Below are positions 1 to 8,240 of a DNA stretch of 64,000 nucleotides, one piece after another. Numbering within the stretch: position 1 is the first letter of the stretch; every line of letters begins with the position of its first letter. The position numbers and the translations under genes were made by a program. Source of the stretch: Hyphomonas oceanitis SCH89 (lineage in GTDB: Bacteria; Pseudomonadota; Alphaproteobacteria; Caulobacterales; Hyphomonadaceae). Where the stretch lies: assembly GCF_000685295.1 (NCBI RefSeq), contig NZ_ARYL01000019.1, positions 22,530-86,529 on the forward strand, in the 5' to 3' direction. Below the pieces are notes generated by a model. It ran no database searches. It was not told the DNA's origin and worked only from the letters and a program-made list of their open reading frames with translations.

Positions 1-580
1 CATCGTGCAGCTCTTCGACCAGCTTGGCGCCGGGCTCGGACGGGTCCTTGTCATAGAGGCCGTCGACGCTGGTGAGGATGACGAGATGCTGGGCCTGGAT
101 CATCTGGGCGATGCGGGCCGCGAGACGGTCATTGTCTCCGACGCGGATCTCTTCAGTCGTGATCGTGTCGTTTTCGTTGACGATCGGCATCACATTGCCG
201 TTCAGCAGGCGGTGAACCGTGTTCTTGGTGTTCAGGAAGCGGCGGCGCTCTTCTAGGTCGCCGCGCGTGACGAGCACTTGCGCGATGTCGAACCCGAATT
301 CATGTGCGACCTGCTTGTAGGCGTTCAGCACGATAGGCATCCCGCAGGCTGCCGCAGCCTGCTTGTCGCGCAGGCCGGCATTTTCGGGCTTTACATTCAG
401 GGTGTTCAGGCCGAGTGCCACTGCACCAGATGATGTCAGAACGACTTCATAGCCTTCTGAACGCAGCAGCGCGATATCTTCAAGCAGCCGCTGGATGAAT
501 GCCCATCGCGGGGTGAGCAGGTCTGGATTGGCCAGTAGGCTCGATCCGACTTTCACGACGATCCGTTTGGTTTGGGACAA
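1..580 (-). CDS. proB: Glutamate 5-kinase, N-terminal part (cut by window edge)
   Basis: This enzyme phosphorylates L-glutamate at the gamma-carboxyl in the first step of proline synthesis. The complement reads from a TTG start at 578-580, preceded by GGAG about 9 bases upstream. The N-terminus contains VVKVGSSLL, the phosphate-binding start of the amino-acid kinase fold, followed by SSGAVALG and the kinase core motifs NENDTI and VGDNDRL. About 193 residues are visible. The C-terminal end, which would carry any PUA domain, lies outside the window. No in-frame ATG offers a better start. It is divergent from proC, which supports a proline biosynthesis role. Identity is confident; the TTG start is inferred from the SD position and from the conserved motif lying close to it. 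Confidence 0.92.
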   Translation of the reverse strand, partial: MSQTKRIVVKVGSSLLANPDLLTPRWAFIQRLLEDIALLRSEGYEVVLTSSGAVALGLNTLNVKPENAGLRDKQAAAACGMPIVLNAYKQVAHEFGFDIAQVLVTRGDLEERRRFLNTKNTVHRLLNGNVMPIVNENDTITTEEIRVGDNDRLAARIAQMIQAQHLVILTSVDGLYDKDPSEPGAKLVEELHD

Positions 581-864
581 AATTTCGCTCCATTGGTTTG
601 TGGCCTCGAACTAGGTGTATTTTGAGCAGGAAACAACATGCCAGACTCAAAAACCTCGATGTAATAGCAGCCAGAGGCCTGCGATACGGTAAATATACGT
701 TGTATAACAGGGCGTTGAATAAAGAGTTACAGCGCGCAGGGGCTAGATCTATCTGAATTTCCTGTCATTAAAATTTGAATACAAAACAAAAATGTCTAGG
801 AAGGCAGAATACAGGATCCAACGCGATTCCACTAACAAGAGCATGATGGGAACAGACTATCGCA

Positions 865-1644
865 ATGAAGGCACTTTTGATCGGATGCGGAAAAATGGGC
901 GGCGCACTGCTGGAGCAGTGGGCGCAGTCGCCGGACTGGGATTTTACCGTTGTGGACCCCTATACCGAGAAGGTGCCGAATGGCGTCCGTCTCGTGAAGG
1001 AGCGCAGCGCAATTGAATCCGAGCGCTTCAACCTGCTGATCGTGGCGATCAAGCCGCAGATGGTTGATGACGTGATGCCGGACTATCGCGACCAGCTGGA
1101 AGAGGGCGGCGTAGTTGCCTCCATCGCAGCGGGTTGTTCGGTCAAGCGCCTACAGACGGCGACGGCGGTGGGCCCGGTCATTCGGATCATGCCGAACCTG
1201 CCCGCCCTGATCGCCAAGGGTGTCAGCGGCCTGTTCGCCAGCCCGGAATGCTCAGACCAACACAAGCAATCGGTCGAGGCGCTGATGGCGCGCGCCGGTA
1301 CGGTTGTGTGGGTGAATGAAGAAGACAAACTGGACCGCGTGACAGCGGTGGCCGGCAGCGGACCGGGCTATGTGTTCGAGATTGCCCGTACCTATATTGA
1401 AGCGGCCAAGTCGCTGGGCTTCACCCACGAGCAGGCGCGAGACCTTGTGCTGGGAACGATGCAGGGCGCGATCGAGATGGCGCTTGGCTCTGATGACAGT
1501 GTCGAGACGCTGCGTAACTCGGTGACCAGCAAGAATGGTACGACGCAGGCAGGGCTTGAAGCGCTGAACGCGGACGGTGCCCTGACGGAGCTGATGCGCC
1601 GCACGACGCAAGCCGCCTATGACCGGGCCGTGGAGCTGCGTTAG
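865..1644 (+). CDS. proC: Pyrroline-5-carboxylate reductase
   Basis: This enzyme reduces delta-1-pyrroline-5-carboxylate to L-proline with NAD(P)H, the last step of proline synthesis, in the cytosol. The 259-residue product has the N-terminal Rossmann motif LIGCGKMGGALL, the mid-protein RIMPNLPALIAKG segment, AVAGSGPGYVF, and the C-terminal P5CR signature around RNSVTSKNGTTQAGLEAL. Length matches the family (about 260-280). The ATG at 865 has only a weak, distant GGGA as ribosome site, so translation initiation may be modest. It lies divergent to proB and 71 bases upstream of putP, grouping proline synthesis with proline uptake. Confidence 0.95.
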   Translation: MKALLIGCGKMGGALLEQWAQSPDWDFTVVDPYTEKVPNGVRLVKERSAIESERFNLLIVAIKPQMVDDVMPDYRDQLEEGGVVASIAAGCSVKRLQTATAVGPVIRIMPNLPALIAKGVSGLFASPECSDQHKQSVEALMARAGTVVWVNEEDKLDRVTAVAGSGPGYVFEIARTYIEAAKSLGFTHEQARDLVLGTMQGAIEMALGSDDSVETLRNSVTSKNGTTQAGLEALNADGALTELMRRTTQAAYDRAVELR

Positions 1645-1715
1645 CCAATTCCCGCCGCTTCTGGCATGACGATCACCAATCATCGCAGATAAAGACGACA
1701 GAGAAGAAGGTTTAC

Positions 1716-3260
1716 ATGAATATAGCAGCCATTGTTTCACTCGGCGCCTATTTCGTCCTCATGATGCTCATCGGGCTTTATGCCTATCGCAAATCGACGA
1801 GCGACGTGTCCGAATACATGCTTGGCGGTCGCCAGCTGCATCCTGCTGTGGGCGCGCTGTCTGCCGGGGCATCGGATATGAGCGGCTGGATGCTCATGGG
1901 CCTGCCGGGAGCTGTGTTCGTGACGGGCTTCAGTGCGGCGTGGATTGCTGTTGGCCTGGTGATCGGGGCGTATTTCAACTACCGCCTCGTGGCGCCGAGA
2001 CTGCGCGTCTATACCGAGCTGTCGGAAGACTCGATCACGATCCCGGATTTCTTCGAGAAACGGTTCAAGGATCGCTCGCACCTGCTGCGTGTCCTGTCAT
2101 CCGTCGTCATCGTCATCTTCTTTACGCTCTACACGTCATCCGGCGTTGTGGCTGGCGGCAAGCTGTTCGAAGCCTCGTTCGGGCTTGATTACACGCTGGG
2201 CCTGTTCGTGACGGCGGGCGTTGTGGTGGCCTATACTTTGTTTGGTGGGTTCTTGGCGGTCAGCCTGACGGACTTCGTGCAGGGCTGCATCATGTTCGTG
2301 GCACTGGTACTGGTGCCAATCGTGGCGATCAATGCGGTTGGCGGGTTTGATGCGACGCATGCCGAAGTGCTGGCGTCGCCGCCGGCAAGCGTTGAGGACG
2401 CACCGAGCCGCGCGAACTTCTTCAACTGGTTCCAGGGCCTGTCAATTATCGGGATCGTATCCGCTGCGAGTTGGGGGCTTGGCTATTTTGGCCAGCCGCA
2501 CATCATTGTGCGCTTCATGGCGATCCGGTCACTCAAGGATATTGCGACGGCGCGTTATATCGGTATGAGCTGGATGCTCGTGACGGTGCTCGGCGCCGTT
2601 GCCGTGGGTGTTGCTGGCGTGGCGTATGTTAACGAGCAGGGCATCAATGACCAACTGATCGATCCGGAAACGATTTTCATCCTGTTCTCGCAGGTCCTGT
2701 TCCATCCGCTGATCACGGGCTTCCTGCTGGCGGCCATCCTTGCGGCGATCATGAGTACGATCTCGTCGCAGCTGCTTGTGTCATCGAGCTCGCTGACTGA
2801 GGACTTCTACAAGACCTTCCTGCGCAAGGAAGCGAGCCAGAAGGAACTGGTGCTCGTCGGGCGCCTGTCGGTGCTCGTCGTGTCGCTGATTGCCATCCTG
2901 CTGGCCTTTGACCGGTCGAGCAGCATCCTCGCGCTGGTCAGCTATGCCTGGGCCGGCTTTGGTGCCGCATTCGGCCCGATCATCCTCTTGAGCCTCTACT
3001 GGCGCCGTATCACGCGCAATGGCGCCTTGGCGGGTATGATCACCGGCGCGTTGACCGTGTTGTTCTGGCTCTATGCGCCGGTCACCATCAATGGCGCGTC
3101 ACTGTCGGATACGATCTACGCGCTGGTGCCGGGCTTCTTCCTGAGCTTGCTGGCAACAGTGCTGGTCAGCCTCATGCGCAGCGAGCCGCGGCCGAAGGTG
3201 CAGGAAGAGTTCGATGAAATGATGGTTGCGATGTCAGCCGAGAAGCAGCCGTTCTTCTAG
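1716..3260 (+). CDS. putP: Sodium/proline symporter
   Basis: This is an inner-membrane solute:sodium symporter (SSS family) that probably imports proline with Na+. The 514-residue protein shows about thirteen hydrophobic segments and begins with a short periplasmic N-terminus before the first helix. PutP-typical features are the GGRQLHPAVGALSAGASDMSGWMLMGLPGA region, which carries the sodium-binding helix, and GFLLAAILAAIMSTISSQLLVSSS in the second half. A clear ribosome site (GAAGG, 5 bases before ATG) fixes the start. Location behind proC makes proline the likeliest substrate. Other SSS substrates cannot be excluded from sequence alone. Confidence 0.9.
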   Translation: MNIAAIVSLGAYFVLMMLIGLYAYRKSTSDVSEYMLGGRQLHPAVGALSAGASDMSGWMLMGLPGAVFVTGFSAAWIAVGLVIGAYFNYRLVAPRLRVYTELSEDSITIPDFFEKRFKDRSHLLRVLSSVVIVIFFTLYTSSGVVAGGKLFEASFGLDYTLGLFVTAGVVVAYTLFGGFLAVSLTDFVQGCIMFVALVLVPIVAINAVGGFDATHAEVLASPPASVEDAPSRANFFNWFQGLSIIGIVSAASWGLGYFGQPHIIVRFMAIRSLKDIATARYIGMSWMLVTVLGAVAVGVAGVAYVNEQGINDQLIDPETIFILFSQVLFHPLITGFLLAAILAAIMSTISSQLLVSSSSLTEDFYKTFLRKEASQKELVLVGRLSVLVVSLIAILLAFDRSSSILALVSYAWAGFGAAFGPIILLSLYWRRITRNGALAGMITGALTVLFWLYAPVTINGASLSDTIYALVPGFFLSLLATVLVSLMRSEPRPKVQEEFDEMMVAMSAEKQPFF

Positions 3261-3274
3261 GCTAAGCTAAAGTC

Positions 3275-5395
3275 TCACGTGGTGCCCGTGGAGTATTGCT
3301 GCTCGCGGGCACCATAGTGATCCACCACCTTTTCAAGGTCGCGTGGTGAGTTCAGCAAAGCAAGCATCTCTTTGGGTGCCAGCGCGCTGATATATTCCTC
3401 AACAGTTGGGAGGCGTTCTGCGCGTGCGCGGGCAAGGGCCAGTGGTGTGTGAACCTCGGTACGCTCAAGCGGCCAGTAAGTGTCGACGAGATGTGAGCGG
3501 CGCGTGCGCAGGTTGCTGTCGGCGAACAGGCCGGCGATGCTTGGTGCAGTAAGGCCTTTGTAGTGTGCGCGGTCAGCAACCGAGTCGAGAAAGGATTTCG
3601 GCGGGTCGATCTCGTCCGGGCTGTGCAGCAGGTTCATGCGGTTGGCAGCGTCACCGCTGCGCTCGCGGCCGGTCCACCAGGAAAGGGTTGCTGCCAGAAC
3701 CATACCGATCGTGGCGGGCGCGAGCCAAGCCGCGAAGAGGGGCGAGATGGCGAAGGCGGAGACCGTCAGCAGGACGCCGAGCACGATGGCGGGCGTGTGA
3801 TGACGGAACGTGTCCTTGAGGCTGTACTCGTTGGAGTCTCGATGCTGGGGGTTCCAGCCGCCATCACGGCCTGTAAACACGCGGTACACGGCCACGGTCT
3901 GCTCGACAAGCAGTACGGGTGCCAGCAGGACCGATAGGATTGTCTCAGCGAGAACGCCATAAAAAGTGCGCAGCAGGCCTACGGTGTTGCGCCAGCGCGG
4001 CGCGGCAAAGCCATAGATCATGCCATAGAGCTTGGGCGCGAACAGGATGGCCATCGTAATCAGGAAGAGGTGCAGGGATCGTTCGGAGTCGATGACGGGC
4101 CATGAGGGGAAGAGGGCGGCCGACTCGCCGAAATATTCCGGCGTGAGGAACATGTTCTGCAGGGACAGCATCATACCGATGGTGATGAAGAGCAGCCAAA
4201 GCGGTGATGCAAGATAGGAGAAAATGCCGATCATGAGGTGCATGCGGCTGGTAAAGGTCAGGCCGCGCGTTTTCAGGAGCACGGCCATGTGCTGCATGTT
4301 GCCCTGGCACCAGCGGCGGTCACGGATCGAGAGGTCGATGATTGAGGGCGGGCCCTGCTCGTAGGATCCGCCCAGTTCCGGCGCGATCTGGACATTCCAG
4401 CCAGCACGGCGCAGGAGCGCTGCCTCGACAAAGTCGTGGCTGAGGATTGAGCCGCCGAAGGGGGCGCGACCGGGGATTTCGGGCAGGCCGGCAGCGCTGG
4501 CGAGCGCTTCGATCCGAAGGATCGCGTTGTGACCCCAGAAATTACCCTCGTTCTGGGCCCACCACGCCAAGCCACTGCCGAGAACGGGACCGTAGAGGGC
4601 CGCAGCGAACTGCTGGGTACGCGAGAAGAGGGTGCGACCGCCAACCAGCTGGGGAATGGTCTGGATGAGGCCTGTTGCAGGAGAAGCCTCCATGCGGCGG
4701 GCGAGTTCGATGAGGGTTTCGCGGTCCATGAAGCTGTCGGCGTCGAACACGATCATGTAATCGTAGCGACCGCCCCAGCGCGTGATGAAATCGCGAATAT
4801 TGCCGGACTTGCGGTGCACGTTCATCGTGCGGCGGCGATAATGAACCAGGACGCCGGGTGATAGACGCGTGCGCATCAGCTCGAATGCGGCTTCTTCCTG
4901 CAGGGCGACTTCGGGATCATTGGTGTCGCTTAGGATGAAGCATTCGAAGCGGCCGGGAGCATTCGCAAGCGACTCTGCGGTCGATTCGACTGTGGCGAAG
5001 ACGCGGTCGACACTTTCGTTATAGATCGGGAAGACGATAACTGTGCGACCGGTGAGCAGGGCCGGGCCGGGCGTGGCCCGGCGTTTCCGGAACAGGCCGA
5101 CCATGGCCGCGAGGAAGCCAATCGTGCTGCTGACGAAGGCGTAGGCGATCCAGCTGATGTTGATGCAGAAGACAACAAGCAGCAATTGCTCAAGCGATGT
5201 CACCCCGGACACGTTGAGCACATGGTACATTTCAATCGTTGCCCAGCCCGCCAGCAGTATGGACAGGCCGAAGAGCGTCACCTTGCGCCACATCTGCGAT
5301 CTCGGAGCGTTACGGTTGACCGTTGGCGCTGTTTCGAATGCCTGATCAGGCATTGCGACGGGAAATTCGGCAGGGCGAGCGCGAAATGTGATCAT
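3275..5395 (-). CDS. opgH: Glucans biosynthesis glucosyltransferase H
   Basis: OpgH (MdoH) is an inner-membrane GT2-family glucosyltransferase that polymerises glucose from UDP-glucose into the osmoregulated periplasmic glucan backbone. The 706-residue protein has two N-terminal membrane helices (about residues 40-100), then the cytosolic GT-A domain with VFPIYNES, DADSF (around 218-222), HDFVEAAL and the processive RRWCQGN motif, then several C-terminal helices. The ATG at 5395 overlaps the opgG stop by one base (TGATG), so the genes are translationally coupled. An ATG preceded by an in-frame TTG makes the start slightly ambiguous by one codon. It converges with putP, 14 bases away. Confidence 0.95.
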   Translation of the reverse strand: MITFRARPAEFPVAMPDQAFETAPTVNRNAPRSQMWRKVTLFGLSILLAGWATIEMYHVLNVSGVTSLEQLLLVVFCINISWIAYAFVSSTIGFLAAMVGLFRKRRATPGPALLTGRTVIVFPIYNESVDRVFATVESTAESLANAPGRFECFILSDTNDPEVALQEEAAFELMRTRLSPGVLVHYRRRTMNVHRKSGNIRDFITRWGGRYDYMIVFDADSFMDRETLIELARRMEASPATGLIQTIPQLVGGRTLFSRTQQFAAALYGPVLGSGLAWWAQNEGNFWGHNAILRIEALASAAGLPEIPGRAPFGGSILSHDFVEAALLRRAGWNVQIAPELGGSYEQGPPSIIDLSIRDRRWCQGNMQHMAVLLKTRGLTFTSRMHLMIGIFSYLASPLWLLFITIGMMLSLQNMFLTPEYFGESAALFPSWPVIDSERSLHLFLITMAILFAPKLYGMIYGFAAPRWRNTVGLLRTFYGVLAETILSVLLAPVLLVEQTVAVYRVFTGRDGGWNPQHRDSNEYSLKDTFRHHTPAIVLGVLLTVSAFAISPLFAAWLAPATIGMVLAATLSWWTGRERSGDAANRMNLLHSPDEIDPPKSFLDSVADRAHYKGLTAPSIAGLFADSNLRTRRSHLVDTYWPLERTEVHTPLALARARAERLPTVEEYISALAPKEMLALLNSPRDLEKVVDHYGAREQQYSTGTT

Positions 5396-7191
5396 CAAGG
5401 TCTCCAGCGATAGAGCCAGGTTTCAGAGACCGGACGGTCGGCCTTGGTAAGGCGAGCGCGCAGTTCCGAGAGGCTGGCATCCTTGGAATCCAGCTCAAAG
5501 CTGAGACGCATCCCGCCTGTATCCGGATTGGGGCGCACAACAGGCGCAATGATGGTGCCTGACGATGTCGAGACTTCAGGAATGGCGTCCCGCAAGAGGG
5601 CGTCATTGTCACTTTCAAAGTCGATCAGGAAGACCGGACGTTTGCTGCTGGGTGAAATGCCGACTTTCGTGGCGGTGATCCGGGCGACAGGCGCGACAAC
5701 CGGCTGCGGAAGGCTCCACGTCATCTGATAAGCCAGACGGACAGGTTTGCCCGCATCCCACGCAGTCGACGGGCGCCAGGAGACGACGATATTGTCGTTG
5801 TACTCGTTGGTTGTGGGTATTTCGACAAGAGTCAGGTTGCCGGCGCCCCAATCGCCTTTGGGGGCGATCCAGACGTTCGGGCGACGTTCGTAGCTGGCTT
5901 CGAGATCATCATAGTCCTTGAACTCGCGGTGGCGCTGGATGAGGCCAAAGCCGAGCGGCGGCTCTGTCGCGAAGCTGGAGATTTCAAGCTGACTCGGATT
6001 GACGAGCGGACGCCATACCCATTCGCCATTGTGCATTTGCATCATCAGGCCTTCGGAATCGTGCACGGCGACACGGTAGTCGCGGTTGCCGCGATTGATG
6101 CTGTGCGGCGAAAAATAATACATCGACGTGATTGGCGCGATACCGACCTCGGGGAGCTTGCGGCGCGGGAAAAAGACGGCCTCGACATCAATCATGGTCG
6201 CTGTGCCGGGCGTAATGATGAAGCGGAAGGCGCCCGTCATGCTCTGGCCGTTGAGTAGCGCATAAACGGTCATGGAGTGAGCGCCGGGTTCAGGCTTTAC
6301 CAGCCAGAATTCGCGAAAGGACGGGAACTCTTCGCCCGATGGTGAGGCGGTGGAGATGGCGATACCCCGGGCCGAGGCGCCATACACTGTTCCGGCGCTG
6401 AGAGCGCGGAAGAAGCTGGCGCCCTTGAAACTGATCAGGTCGTCCCACTTGCCGGACGAATTGAGCGGCGTGGTGACATGGAAGCCAGCAAAGCCGAGGG
6501 CTGTCTTGTCTTCATCCGATAGCGGGAGGTCGAAGAATGAGAAATCTGCTTCACTGTACGGACGAGGTTTCGCGACGCCGTTCTCTATGATGTTGAGCTT
6601 GACCTCGTCATTGAAGAGGTACCCGCGCGGATCGTAGTGGACGCGGAAGGGAACCGTTTCGTCGGGCGTCCACTCGGCGGCTTCGCGTTTGAACTCGACG
6701 CGGCGATACTGGTCGTAATTGAGCGCGGCGGCGGACGAGGGCACGGGCGGAGATTTCTGGACTTCGTGCTCGGACAAAGCCTGGGCCTTGTTGATGACCT
6801 GCTCGAAGCTGAAAGGGGCTGCGGCTTGCGCAGGGGCGGATGTTGGCGTGGCGGAAGCGACCTTGGCAGTATCCGCGGGGATTTCCGCGAGCGGTTCAGT
6901 CGTGATGGCCGCGACCGAGTCGAGCGGTGTTACCACGGGTGCCGTTGGGGGCAGATTCGTACCATCGGGATCGACGGATTCGATATCGGCGGTCTGTGCT
7001 GCGCCATCGGTTGCGACCTTGCGCGACGGGTTGGACGACATTGAAACGATCAGGGCGCCACCCGCAAGGATGAGCGTCGCTGCGCCGAGGGCCACAGCGG
7101 GAATGAAGTAAGGACGTTCAGTCAGTTTCAAGGCAACCTCATTGTCGGCTACGCCATGGTCTTTCAAAGCGTTACGAATTTCCTGAGGCAA
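5395..7191 (-). CDS. opgG: Glucans biosynthesis protein G (periplasmic)
   Basis: OpgG (MdoG) is a periplasmic protein that processes or branches osmoregulated periplasmic glucans made by OpgH. The roughly 598-residue product has a hydrophobic segment at about residues 30-52 (signal anchor or uncleaved signal), an Ala/Thr/Pro-rich linker to about 130, then the MdoG domain, with FFDLPLSDEDKTALGFAGFH, ALSAGTVYGASARGIAI, FFPRRKLPEVGIAPITSMYYF and a C-terminal immunoglobulin-like part. It is about 80 residues longer than typical OpgG because of the N-terminal linker. No ATG lies upstream of the membrane segment. TTG at 7191 is the longest option and TTG codons further in are alternatives, so the exact start is unsure. 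Confidence 0.92.
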   Translation of the reverse strand: MPQEIRNALKDHGVADNEVALKLTERPYFIPAVALGAATLILAGGALIVSMSSNPSRKVATDGAAQTADIESVDPDGTNLPPTAPVVTPLDSVAAITTEPLAEIPADTAKVASATPTSAPAQAAAPFSFEQVINKAQALSEHEVQKSPPVPSSAAALNYDQYRRVEFKREAAEWTPDETVPFRVHYDPRGYLFNDEVKLNIIENGVAKPRPYSEADFSFFDLPLSDEDKTALGFAGFHVTTPLNSSGKWDDLISFKGASFFRALSAGTVYGASARGIAISTASPSGEEFPSFREFWLVKPEPGAHSMTVYALLNGQSMTGAFRFIITPGTATMIDVEAVFFPRRKLPEVGIAPITSMYYFSPHSINRGNRDYRVAVHDSEGLMMQMHNGEWVWRPLVNPSQLEISSFATEPPLGFGLIQRHREFKDYDDLEASYERRPNVWIAPKGDWGAGNLTLVEIPTTNEYNDNIVVSWRPSTAWDAGKPVRLAYQMTWSLPQPVVAPVARITATKVGISPSSKRPVFLIDFESDNDALLRDAIPEVSTSSGTIIAPVVRPNPDTGGMRLSFELDSKDASLSELRARLTKADRPVSETWLYRWRP

Positions 7192-7520
7192 ACAAAAACG
7201 CCCAGCAGATTGCTGGCGCTATTGATAGCGCCTTCCAACCGGGCATTACGCCTCACCTCAGCTTTCGTTTCACTGAGAATTTTGGTTATTTTGCGGCGCA
7301 GCATTACCATGCTGCAATGACACCCCTGACAACCGACCCATGTAACCAATGCTGCACCTTGCAATTTGTTGCAAGTGCTCAAATGCTGTAGGTGGATGTT
7401 GGGGCGGATTGCACACGTACTGCTCAGGTATTCCCGTATCTGAAGCAAGAAATCGTCCTAAACCGGCTAATTGGGGAAGACATGAGCCAGATATTGCCGT
7501 GCGGTGGATCGGGATAGGTG
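7192..7520. promoter_or_regulatory. Divergent opgG / pfaE intergenic region with two inverted repeats
   Basis: No convincing coding sequence is seen in these 329 bases between the opgG start (minus) and the PPTase start (plus). Two dyads stand out. A perfect 8-bp inverted repeat, GGCGCTAT-TG-ATAGCGCC, spans 7215-7232 just upstream of opgG. A second dyad, CTTGCAA-TTTG-TTGCAAG, spans 7358-7375, with outer arms extending it apart from one bulged base. Either could be an operator or an mRNA leader hairpin. I assign no regulator, and no sigma-70-like promoter is clear enough to call. Confidence 0.4.
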
Positions 7521-8240
7521 ATGGAAACGGATGAAAACTTAAAGCGTTTGTGGCCTGTCCAGTCATTCCTGAATGTAGTGACAGGACAGGTAAGCATTGA
7601 GGCGACTTTGTGCAACAGCTCAACCTGGGCGGAATGTTTGGGCGACGCCATTCCCCCAATCCGCGAAGAAGAGGCTGCACGGGTGGCGAAGTTGGTGGAT
7701 GAGGGGGCGGCCAGTCGTCTGCGGGATTCGCTTGTCTGTGCGCGGGTTATGATTGCTGAGCGGCTTGGAATTAGGGCGGACGAGGTGCGCTTTGCCCGCT
7801 CAGATGAAGGGGCTCCGCGACTGAAAAACGTGCCAGAGCGGAGCGTTTCCGTTTCCCGCAGTGGCGGGTGGACGCTTGTGGCGCTTGGCGATGGACTCGC
7901 TATCGGCGCAGATGTGGAGCTTATGCGGGACCTCAATTGGCGGGCCATGTTGGGCATGGTTTCCAGCGAGCCGGAAGCTGCGGCTTTTCTCGCATTGGCG
8001 AAAAATGAGCCTGAGCAGACGCTTCGGGCCTTCTTCACGCTTTGGACCATCAAGGAAGCCGTTCTGAAAGCCACGGGACGCGGAATGCGCGCCGGGGCGA
8101 AATCGGTGCAGGTGCCGGTTGAGGGGCTGGTCAGAGATCCGCACCCGCTCCGCGAGATCCACATGGCGGGTGTGACCTATACCGTTTGGTCTGGCTGGGA
8201 GGGTGACGTGGCCCTGAGCGTTGCTGTGGCGCGCGACTAG
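7521..8240 (+). CDS. pfaE: 4'-phosphopantetheinyl transferase (PfaE-like)
   Basis: This enzyme transfers the phosphopantetheine arm of CoA onto the conserved serine of acyl carrier domains, most likely those of the neighbouring PfaA. The 239-residue protein is an Sfp/EntD-type PPTase with GADVE (magnesium-binding Asp131 and Glu133) and WTIKEA (residues 175-180), followed by LKATGRG. The ATG at 7521 follows a GTG codon in frame; the ribosome site is weak (AGG close to the start). It converges with pfaC and their stop codons overlap (CTAG at 8237-8240). The PPTase function is certain from motifs. The pfaE name rests on location and inferred partner. Confidence 0.88.
   Translation: METDENLKRLWPVQSFLNVVTGQVSIEATLCNSSTWAECLGDAIPPIREEEAARVAKLVDEGAASRLRDSLVCARVMIAERLGIRADEVRFARSDEGAPRLKNVPERSVSVSRSGGWTLVALGDGLAIGADVELMRDLNWRAMLGMVSSEPEAAAFLALAKNEPEQTLRAFFTLWTIKEAVLKATGRGMRAGAKSVQVPVEGLVRDPHPLREIHMAGVTYTVWSGWEGDVALSVAVARD

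Noticed and set aside
3280..3314. 9-bp inverted repeat (TGGTGCCCG with CGGGCACCA) just past putP as a terminator
   Set aside because: The loop is 17 bases, no T-run follows, and most of it lies inside the opgH coding end, so it is not called as a terminator.
7164..7448. A 94-codon minus-strand ORF upstream of opgG
   Set aside because: Unusual composition, weak start and no domain; the region better fits a regulatory leader with inverted repeats.
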